Below are positions 8,735 through 14,119 of a DNA stretch of 14,119 nucleotides, in pieces. The notes beneath the pieces were generated by a model. It saw only the letters and a program-made list of their open reading frames with translations. It had not been told where the DNA came from and did no database searches. The DNA lies in contig JAFNAU010000023.1 of NCBI GenBank assembly GCA_017860335.1, positions 1-14,119 of the forward strand, in the 5' to 3' direction. Every line of letters starts with the position of its first letter. Position 1 is the first letter of the stretch. The translations under genes were made by a program, and so were the position numbers. Source of the stretch: Bacteroidota bacterium (GTDB lineage Bacteria; Bacteroidota; Bacteroidia; Bacteroidales; Paludibacteraceae).

Positions 8735-8765
8735 AAGTCCCCCTTGGGGGGGGATTTAGAGGGCT
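8735..8765. repeat. GC-rich intergenic palindromic repeat between the two permease genes
   Basis: The core is AAAGTCCCCC-TT-GGGGGGGGATTT (in two parts, 8735-8757), followed by AGAGGG. C5 pairs with part of G8, and the flanks are nearly complementary. It stands out from its AT-rich surroundings. The pattern resembles a repeat I recall as common between genes in many Bacteroidota genomes (CCCCC near GGGGG followed by ATTTAGAGGG). It lies 4 bases past the end of the upstream permease gene. It could attenuate or stabilise the operon mRNA, or simply be an inserted repeat copy. Confidence 0.65.
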
Positions 8766-8768
8766 CTT

Positions 8769-10022
8769 TTATTCTTCCCGCATGGCCTCAATCGGTTTAA
8801 TTCTTGTGGCACGTCTCGCGGGCATATATCCGGCAATGACTCCGGCAATAATTATAATCGTTGTTGAAAAGAACACATAGTTTAGTTGAACAGTAGGGTT
8901 TTTGAAAACAGTCATTTGCATGTCGGATGTGTTTTGCGATGCTCCTTTTTCAATTACAAAGTTGACTATTTCTGTGAGTCCTATGCCCATCATCATCCCG
9001 ATATAACCGAAAAGCGCTGTAATTAGTACTGCTTCTATGACAATTGAAATCAGGATGGTAGCCGGTGGAGCGCCTATTGCCTTACGTATGCCTATTTCCC
9101 GTGTTCTTTCTTTCACAGATACCAGCATGATATTGCTGACACCCACAATTCCGGCAATAAGCGTAAAAATGCCAATGATACTTACGAAGATGTTGATACC
9201 GTTGAAGATATTCATGGTTTCGATATAGTCGCGCTGGGCATTACGTATCCACAGTGCCTGTTCGTCTTTGGGATCAAAAAACATGGTTTGCGACATGGTT
9301 TTCTTCAGATTTTCATCAAAATTCTCGTTAGCCTGTTTGGTTTCCAGACCTTTGGTAGTGAAGGCAATAGACCAGAATTTTTTATCCGGGTTGTAAATTC
9401 TCTGCGCGGTATTAAATGGTATATATACCTGTGTGCCAGCAAATTGTTCTTTTTTTGAATTAATACCGATTATCCTGAACATGACCGACCCCACTTTTAA
9501 ATATTCACCCAGTGCCGGTTTCCCTTTGAAAAGGTTTTCTTCCACTTTTTTGTCGATGACGATAACCTTACTGTTGTTCTGCACGTCGAGAGAGTTGATA
9601 AACCGCCCGTCGCCGGGAATAAATTTCAGGTTAATAATTTTTGCATAGCTTGGATCTACGCCTTTAAGCTGGTAGTTGCCAAATTCTGATTTGTAGGTAA
9701 CTGTTACCGATTTCTCTATAATCCCGGTTTCTTCATCACTTTCCTTCACATTTTCCTTCAGATTATCTATTTCCTTTTCGGTGAAATTCAGTTGCCTGTT
9801 AGTTTTCAGCCCTTTGTATGGTTTTGAGGTATGTCCCGGCCACATTTGTACGGTGTTGGTGGCGCGGTCGCTGAAGTTGCTGGTTACACCATTTTTCAGT
9901 CCGTTGCCAGCCCCCAGCAATACTATCAGAATGAAAATTCCCCAGGAAACAGAAAGTCCTGTAAGCACTGTTCGCATTTTGTTGTGCTTCAGTGTGGAGA
10001 TTATTTCTTCAATTGTTTCCAT
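8769..10022 (-). CDS. MacB/FtsX-type ABC transporter permease (first of a pair)
   Basis: This 417-residue permease has TM1 at about 17-40 after a short cytoplasmic helix (ISTLKHNKMRTVLTGLSVSWG), then a periplasmic MacB_PCD domain (about 45-270). Three C-terminal membrane helices lie near 276-298, 322-348 and 383-400. The coupling loop NIMLVSVKERTREIGIRKA (297-315) and the terminal PARRATRIKPIEAMREE are typical of MacB-family permeases. Such permeases work by mechanotransmission: ATP-driven movement of the periplasmic domain pushes substrate through the adaptor and outer-membrane channel. The gene starts 13 bases after the ATPase gene. Unlike classic MacB, permease and ATPase are separate proteins here. 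Confidence 0.95.
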   Translation of the reverse strand: METIEEIISTLKHNKMRTVLTGLSVSWGIFILIVLLGAGNGLKNGVTSNFSDRATNTVQMWPGHTSKPYKGLKTNRQLNFTEKEIDNLKENVKESDEETGIIEKSVTVTYKSEFGNYQLKGVDPSYAKIINLKFIPGDGRFINSLDVQNNSKVIVIDKKVEENLFKGKPALGEYLKVGSVMFRIIGINSKKEQFAGTQVYIPFNTAQRIYNPDKKFWSIAFTTKGLETKQANENFDENLKKTMSQTMFFDPKDEQALWIRNAQRDYIETMNIFNGINIFVSIIGIFTLIAGIVGVSNIMLVSVKERTREIGIRKAIGAPPATILISIVIEAVLITALFGYIGMMMGIGLTEIVNFVIEKGASQNTSDMQMTVFKNPTVQLNYVFFSTTIIIIAGVIAGYMPARRATRIKPIEAMREE

Positions 10023-10035
10023 TGATATATCTGCT

Positions 10036-10701
10036 TTAATTTAATTTGATAAGCCCATCCTTAATATGAATGATGCGGTCGGCAGTTTCGGCAACTGATT
10101 GTTCGTGCGTCACAATGATGGTGGTAATTCCGGTTTTATTGAGATCTTTCAGTACTTCCATCACTTCCAGCGAAGTCTGACTGTCGAGCGCTCCGGTTGG
10201 TTCATCGGCAAGCAGTATTTTTGGATTAGAAATAATGGCTCTGGCTATAGCTACACGTTGTTTCTGTCCGCCCGACATTTCTGATGGCATATGATGTGCC
10301 CAATCTTTAAGTCCCATCTTATCCAGATACTCCATGGCAATCAGATTCCTTTTTTTACGGCTGATATTTTTGTAATATAGAGGAAGTGCGACATTCTCAA
10401 GCGCATTTTTGAAGCTAATCAGGTTGAACGACTGGAAAACAAAACCAATCATCTCATTCCGGTAATGAGCTGCCTGTTTTTCGGATAAATCCTTTATAAG
10501 CGTATTATTCAGATAATAATCACCGGTATCATAGTTGTCAAGAATACCAAGTATGTTGAGCAAGGTGGATTTTCCGGAACCGGATGCACCGGTAATGGCA
10601 ACAAATTCACCATTATTTATCGACATATCTATTCCTTTCAGCACGTGAAGTGATGTTGCTTCGGTGTAGTAGGTTTTGTTAATGTTATCAAGTTTAATCA
10701 T
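10036..10701 (-). CDS. ABC transporter ATP-binding protein (MacB/LolD type)
   Basis: This 221-residue single-domain ATPase has all catalytic motifs intact: Walker A GASGSGKST (38-46), Q-loop Gln90 in FVFQSFN, signature MSGGQKQR (142-149), Walker B ILLADEP with Asp166 and Glu167, D-loop ALD (171-173) and switch His199 in VTHE. The length and motif style match the LolD/MacB/FtsE group that powers FtsX-type permeases. It would energise the two permeases encoded directly downstream (13-base gap). The upstream DUF4870 gene ends 36 bases before its start. LolD-like function in lipoprotein release is less likely, because adaptor and TolC genes follow in the same operon. Confidence 0.96.
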   Translation of the reverse strand: MIKLDNINKTYYTEATSLHVLKGIDMSINNGEFVAITGASGSGKSTLLNILGILDNYDTGDYYLNNTLIKDLSEKQAAHYRNEMIGFVFQSFNLISFKNALENVALPLYYKNISRKKRNLIAMEYLDKMGLKDWAHHMPSEMSGGQKQRVAIARAIISNPKILLADEPTGALDSQTSLEVMEVLKDLNKTGITTIIVTHEQSVAETADRIIHIKDGLIKLN

Positions 10702-10737
10702 TTCTCTTGTTTTGAATAAAAATTGCGTTTTGTTTTT

Positions 10738-11289
10738 TTATTTAGTTTTGAAAAAACGAATGCTCAGCGGATAATTCCACACTTCTCCATTGTTCGCCTT
10801 AATAGCGCCTACGATTACAAAAATCAGATCCAGAATGCCAAAAATAATCAGCGGAATGAGAAAAATTCCGATGGTGCCTATTAGTGGTAACGGATTTTCG
10901 TAGTTGATAATAGTCATGATGGATGCGGCACCGAATATCAGAAAACCGACCACAATAACAATACTGTAAATGCACACACTGAGTGTCCAGTTAAGAATAA
11001 TTTTTCCGTTTACATCCACAAAATTACTTTCATTGCGCCGGGTTAACCACATCACCAGAGGAGCTATCAGACCCAGCGGTGGTAACAGGTAATTAGTGAA
11101 CTGTGACAAATGCATCAGTGCGCAAAAATTGTGGTTGTTATCAGGGGTAGTGTTCGTAGTGGCGTCATTACTTGCACTGTTTGCATTTCCGAGAATCTTT
11201 TCCTTCTCCGTGTTGAATTCAGCTTCTGTAATTATTCCTTTATTCAGAAGTTCTTTCAGTTTCTCCAAATTTTCATATTTGTCCGACAT
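10738..11289 (-). CDS. SHOCT/DUF4870 membrane protein, first gene of the exporter operon
   Basis: This 183-residue protein has a short N-terminal SHOCT-like motif (about 5-34, ENLEKLKELLNKGIITEAEF), an Asn/Thr-rich linker (35-52) and a DUF4870 domain (about 53-175). Predicted membrane segments lie near 62-83, 99-128 and 136-163. The ALMHLSQF opening, the cytoplasmic TRRNESNFVDVNGKIILN loop and the late GAIKANNGEVW are the DUF4870 pattern. No biochemical function is known for the family. Being first behind the regulated promoter suggests that it modulates the exporter or responds to the same membrane signal, but this is inference. It could also be a passenger gene. Confidence 0.87.
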   Translation of the reverse strand: MSDKYENLEKLKELLNKGIITEAEFNTEKEKILGNANSASNDATTNTTPDNNHNFCALMHLSQFTNYLLPPLGLIAPLVMWLTRRNESNFVDVNGKIILNWTLSVCIYSIVIVVGFLIFGAASIMTIINYENPLPLIGTIGIFLIPLIIFGILDLIFVIVGAIKANNGEVWNYPLSIRFFKTK

Positions 11290-11395
11290 AATATTGGTTG
11301 TTTTTTAAGATTAATGAATATACTGTTTGTAGAATTGGTTTTTATTTTGAAAAATGAGAAAGCTGATTATTAATGCCTTCTGTGTATTAACGCTG

Positions 11396-11427
11396 CAAAT
11401 GTATGATTAATTATAATACTATGCAAT
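11396..11427 (-). promoter_or_regulatory. Bacteroidota-type promoter of the exporter operon
   Basis: Read on the minus strand, ATTG (11424-11427) is followed after 20 bases by TACATTTG (11396-11403), a perfect match to the phylum's -7 consensus TAnnTTTG. Spacing to the -33 element is in the expected 19-21 range. The TTG of the -33 element agrees with consensus TTTG in three of four positions. Transcription would begin near 11390, giving a leader of about 100 bases before the DUF4870 start at 11289. Confidence 0.75.
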
Positions 11428-11435
11428 ACATAGTA
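11417..11435. promoter_or_regulatory. Perfect 7-5-7 palindrome overlapping the -33 element, candidate PadR operator
   Basis: TACTATG-CAATA-CATAGTA has perfect 7-base arms around a 5-base spacer. The -33 element of the operon promoter lies in the spacer, so a bound dimer would block RNA polymerase. Known PadR/LmrR operators are also AT-rich dyads with ATG/CAT half-sites. The assignment to the PadR protein encoded at 4429-4758 is inferred from operon context. Confidence 0.68.
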
Positions 11436-11529
11436 CAATATGAATATAAGGTATTATATGAAAAAAGTAAGCAATATACAGATATATAGACGAATAACCT
11501 GATTGAAAAAGATTTTACATTAACAAATA

Positions 11530-12252
11530 TTAGCTTTTAAAGAGTGTGTTGTTAATGATATTCCAGGTTTTCTGGATTATATCAGCAGATTTTTCTTTTT
11601 CTAATTCGGCGGGAGAAATGGGTTGATGAATGGTCATGGTGATGATGCCGGGTGTTATTCGCAACGAATGTTTGTGATGCCTTTCGAAACTGCCGCTTAA
11701 CGTTACGGGAACTACTGGCAGATGGAGGTCTGAAGCCATCAGAAAGGCTCCCCGCTTGAATTTGTTCATCGCTCCGTTCGTGGTACGGGTGCCTTCGGGA
11801 AACACAAAAACTGAATTGCCGTTGATCAGCTGTTTTTCGGCAATCAGGAGACTCTTGCGTGCCGATACCGGATTCGAACGGTCGATAAATATATGTCCGG
11901 TTGCTGCGCAGGCTGCCCCGACAAACGGTATGCTGCGTAAATTGGCTTTCATAAGCCACTTGAAAATAAAAGGGAACCAGCCATATACGGCAAAAATATC
12001 AAATATGCTCTGATGGTTGGCTATAAAAATATAGGACTGTTTCCGGTCTAGATGGTCGAAACCGTTCGTTTTTACTTTTACAAAACAGAGAAGACAGATT
12101 ATTTTTGACCACCACCGGGCTGGAAAATAAGATATTCTGCTGTTTGGCAAGACAGGTGACAGAATGAGCGTAAGTATTGCCGTAATCAATGTAAGCAGCA
12201 ATAATACGGGCATTGCAATGATCCACAGATAAACCTGAAAGATTACTTTCAT
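11530..12252 (-). CDS. plsC: 1-acyl-sn-glycerol-3-phosphate acyltransferase (PlsC/LPLAT family)
   Basis: This 240-residue membrane-anchored acyltransferase probably makes phosphatidic acid from lysophosphatidic acid. It has an N-terminal hydrophobic segment (about 7-31) and the catalytic NHQSIFD motif (His80, Asp85). KANLRSIPFVG and FIDRSN form motif II, FPEGTRTTNG (151-160) is motif III, and VPVTLSG is motif IV. The frame stays open further upstream, to 12321. I chose the ATG at 12250-12252 because the upstream residues are unlike the family, would overlap the EamA gene by 50 bases, and MKVIFQVYLW gives a normal family N-terminus. With this start the gap to the EamA gene is 19 bases. It probably shares that gene's promoter. 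Other LPLAT substrates, such as ornithine lipids, cannot be excluded. Confidence 0.92.
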   Translation of the reverse strand: MKVIFQVYLWIIAMPVLLLLTLITAILTLILSPVLPNSRISYFPARWWSKIICLLCFVKVKTNGFDHLDRKQSYIFIANHQSIFDIFAVYGWFPFIFKWLMKANLRSIPFVGAACAATGHIFIDRSNPVSARKSLLIAEKQLINGNSVFVFPEGTRTTNGAMNKFKRGAFLMASDLHLPVVPVTLSGSFERHHKHSLRITPGIITMTIHQPISPAELEKEKSADIIQKTWNIINNTLFKS

Positions 12253-12271
12253 ATACTTCTGATTGATGTAA

Positions 12272-13165
12272 TCATACTTTTGATTTGCGTCGCTGACTGA
12301 TAAACAGGCCTGCAATGACAACCGCTATACCCAGCCACTGCATACTATTTAACTGTTCCTGCAGTAATATCCATGAAAAAACGGCTGTGAATACCGGTAT
12401 CAGGTTTACGAAAATCTGAGCACGAGCTACTCCGATTACCCTTACCGAATCGGCAAATAAAACAAAAGCCATAACTGATGCAAATATAGTTAATAAAAGC
12501 AAAGCCTGAACTGATGCGAACGAAATTTCACCATGAACGGGAGTGGGATAATCGACCAGCAGGAAAGTGGGAATGAAATAGATTAGACTCAGCAAGCTTT
12601 GATACATAACAATATTTGTAGCCGAGTATTTCTCCGGTATTTTTCTCAGAATGATAGAATAGCAAATGGCGGAGAAAACAGCCAGTAGAAGTAACAGTAT
12701 CCCTTTAATATCAGTATCTGAACTCTCATTTTGCTGATAAACAACCAGATATACACCAAAAATAGAAAACGCTATCCCGATAAAATTGAGCATCGAAATC
12801 TTTTCTCGCAGGAAAATAAATGCAAAGACCGGAGCAAAAACCGGTATGGTCGAAACAATTACAGAAGCAAGTGTCGGCTCAACCAGCGTAAGTCCATAGG
12901 TTTCACCCACATAGTATAGGAATGGTTCAAAAAAAGCCAGAAGAAGAAAAATTTTCAAATCCTGCTTTTCAAGTTTTTTGAATTTTCGGGTAAGTTTGGC
13001 AAAAATATAGAGAAAAATGCTTGCTAAAATCAGTCGAAGGGTAATCAGTGTGACTGGCTGAAATGATTCGAGGGCAGTCTGTGTCCAGATGAACGAAAAC
13101 GACCAGCAAATCATCGCCGTGACGATATACAGATAGGTTTTAAATTTGAATTTGTTTAGTTTCAT
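12272..13165 (-). CDS. EamA-family (DMT superfamily) transporter
   Basis: This 297-residue protein has about ten membrane segments in two EamA repeats (roughly 10-140 and 152-290). The first repeat ends with the typical PVFAPVFAFIFLREKIS and the second with NLIPVFTAVFSWILLQEQL, the paired P-V-F / E-x-L signature of drug/metabolite transporters. Family members export amino acids, nucleosides or other small metabolites; the substrate here is not readable. The N-terminus (MKLNKFKFKTYLYI) is a normal positive-inside start. It lies just behind its own promoter, with a leader of about ten bases, and 19 bases before plsC. Confidence 0.92.
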   Translation of the reverse strand: MKLNKFKFKTYLYIVTAMICWSFSFIWTQTALESFQPVTLITLRLILASIFLYIFAKLTRKFKKLEKQDLKIFLLLAFFEPFLYYVGETYGLTLVEPTLASVIVSTIPVFAPVFAFIFLREKISMLNFIGIAFSIFGVYLVVYQQNESSDTDIKGILLLLLAVFSAICYSIILRKIPEKYSATNIVMYQSLLSLIYFIPTFLLVDYPTPVHGEISFASVQALLLLTIFASVMAFVLFADSVRVIGVARAQIFVNLIPVFTAVFSWILLQEQLNSMQWLGIAVVIAGLFISQRRKSKV

Positions 13166-13181
13166 TCGGGCATATTTTACA

Positions 13182-13212
13182 CAAAATTAATTTTTTAAAT
13201 CAGGACACCAAA
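13182..13212 (-). promoter_or_regulatory. Bacteroidota-type promoter of the EamA-plsC operon
   Basis: On the minus strand, TTTG (13209-13212), a 19-base spacer and TAATTTTG (13182-13189) match the -33 and -7 consensus at every fixed position. The start codon at 13165 is 16 bases after the -7 element, giving a very short leader. Confidence 0.82.
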
Positions 13213-13233
13213 ATTCACACTTTTATTTTGAGT

Positions 13234-14030
13234 ATGTTTTTGAAAATCGCCACACGTGCATTAATATACAGACAATATGCAAACAATATAGAATTGACTT
13301 TTGCCGAATTATACAAAACAAAAATGGTGGAAATCATCTGTCGCAGTACATTTACCGAGCGAGAACAATGGATCAGAGAAGCCAATTATAATCTTTTTAC
13401 GCTGAAAAGTGACCCGATTTATAATGATTTCCTTACTGACAGCGAAACGGGTGCCATGAGCGACAGGCAGTGGTCGGCGCTAATGCTGGGGGATGAGAGA
13501 AATGCGGGTGCAAGATTGTATTATGTGCTTCGGGATGCTATCTCTGATTTGCCCGGATTTGATATTTTATACCAACACATCAGGGACGGGCAGCGGAGAA
13601 TGTGCTTTTTTCGGCAATAATAAAAGAAGGTGATATTTTACCGGGTAATTCGCTTTTTGATACAACCAAAAGACCGATTGAATACAGGAAAGCTTTTCCC
13701 GTTGATTGCACCATTGATGAGGCAAGTGACTCGCAGCTCGAAATTCCGTTCAAAGGAAATGTGGATTTGAATAAGTTGGAGGCCGTATTCAAGAAATACC
13801 CGAAAGAAAGAATACCGGCTGTCGTGCTTACTATTACCAACAATACAGCTGGTGGCCAGCCGGTTTCGATGGAAAATATCCGTCAGACATCATTCCTCTG
13901 CCAGAAGTATGGGATGCCTCTGTTGATTGATTCTGCCCGTTTTGCCGAGAATGCTTATTTTATCAAGATCCGTGAAAAAAGATACGAAAATAAAACCATC
14001 CGTGTAATTGTAAAGGAAATTTTCTCTTTG
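13234..14030 (+). pseudogene. tnaA: Degraded tryptophanase / tyrosine phenol-lyase family gene
   Basis: The conceptual product is a beta-eliminating PLP lyase that would split tryptophan to indole, pyruvate and ammonia. Family blocks are ELTFAELYKTKMVE, MSDRQW, then after a frame change IPTHQGRAAENVLFS, VDCTIDEA, PFKGNVDLNKLE, NNTAGGQPVSM and DSARFAENAYFIK. Damage: the codon where a family start ATG is expected, just before GAA-TTG-ACT-TTT, is ATA (13288-13290). The LTDSGTGA glycine is Glu (GAA, 13444-13446). The position of the catalytic tyrosine (Tyr74 in E. coli) is Asn (AAT, 13501-13503). A -1 frameshift falls in the T run 13565-13568, so frame 1 stops at 13618-13620 while homology resumes at 13569 in frame 3. 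Homology ends near 14027, before the PLP-lysine motif. An ATG at 13234 could start a fragment of about 128 residues. Tryptophanase is preferred over tyrosine phenol-lyase, but the two are hard to separate. Confidence 0.88.
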
Positions 14031-14119
14031 GGAGAGTTTTCAACTCCAACCACTTCAAAACTTATTTGTCCGGGTTTCAAACTGGCACTGTTATCAAAGA
14101 AAGGTTGGTACACTTCATA
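14028..14119 (-). other. Unassigned sequence past the break in the tryptophanase homology; possible partial minus-strand gene
   Basis: From about 14028 no plus frame gives tryptophanase residues, although the +3 frame stays open. On the minus strand the frame beginning at 14119 reads protein-like text (YEVYQPFFDNSASLKPG, then QISFEVVGVENSPKEK) and remains open into the antisense of the tryptophanase remnant, stopping at 13955-13957. I do not recognise the family, and no start lies in the window. It may be the end of a foreign or rearranged gene, or chance. Confidence 0.3.

Larger units (their letters stand above)
11290..11529. other. 240-bp AT-rich intergenic region
   Basis: The region between the DUF4870 gene and plsC holds the operon promoter and palindrome described separately. 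No coding frame is convincing in it. I see no clear intrinsic terminator for plsC, which ends at its right edge. Confidence 0.7.

Noticed and set aside
8534..8880. Two overlapping plus-strand frames across the permease gap
   Set aside because: They run antisense through both permease genes and the GC-rich repeat, with no coding signature.
11582..11959. Open frame of 125 codons on the minus strand inside plsC
   Set aside because: It lies wholly within plsC in another frame, is Arg/His/Ser-rich with no family look, while the plsC frame carries all acyltransferase motifs.
12253..12321. Upstream extension of plsC by 23 codons
   Set aside because: It overlaps the EamA gene, has no family similarity, and a normal ATG start follows at 12252.
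13580..13843. Open minus-strand frame of 87 codons
   Set aside because: It is the antisense of well-conserved tryptophanase blocks, which explain the sequence better.

Overview
The window looks like a chromosome segment from a member of the Bacteroidota (Bacteroidales-like). The base composition is moderately AT-rich. Shine-Dalgarno sequences are weak or absent, two promoters match the Bacteroidota TTTG / TAnnTTTG consensus, and the gene content is typical of the phylum (PspC/DUF2807 proteins, split FtsX permeases, DUF4870). No tRNA, rRNA, CRISPR array or insertion sequence was found.

Layout: (1) 1-1830, plus strand: the C-terminal two thirds of glycine dehydrogenase gcvP, open at the left edge, with an apparent in-frame loss of about 24 normally conserved residues. 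(2) 1856-1893: a perfect 12-bp hairpin that can terminate both gcvP and the converging operon. (3) 11289 down to 1925, minus strand: nine collinear genes. In transcription order they are a SHOCT/DUF4870 membrane protein, a MacB-type ABC ATPase, two different MacB/FtsX-type permeases, an HlyD/MacA-like adaptor, a TolC-like outer-membrane channel, a PadR-family regulator, a large PspC plus DUF2807 membrane protein, and a small exported DUF2807 protein. (4) 11290-11529: an AT-rich 240-bp upstream region with a good Bacteroidota promoter whose -33 element lies inside a perfect 7-5-7 palindrome. (5) 13165 down to 11530, minus strand: an EamA/DMT transporter and a PlsC-type acyltransferase behind their own promoter. 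(6) 13234-14119, plus strand: a decayed tryptophanase-type gene, with a frameshift, a missing start codon, a lost catalytic tyrosine and a homology break near 14027.

Reading of the central block: ATPase, two permeases, adaptor and outer-membrane channel make a complete MacAB-TolC-like tripartite exporter. The PadR protein is the obvious candidate repressor, and the palindrome over the promoter is the obvious candidate operator, so the cassette is probably autoregulated and induced by a ligand or by envelope stress. The PspC/DUF2807 proteins and the DUF4870 protein suggest an envelope-sensing or envelope-protection layer added to the exporter. The substrate cannot be read from the sequence.
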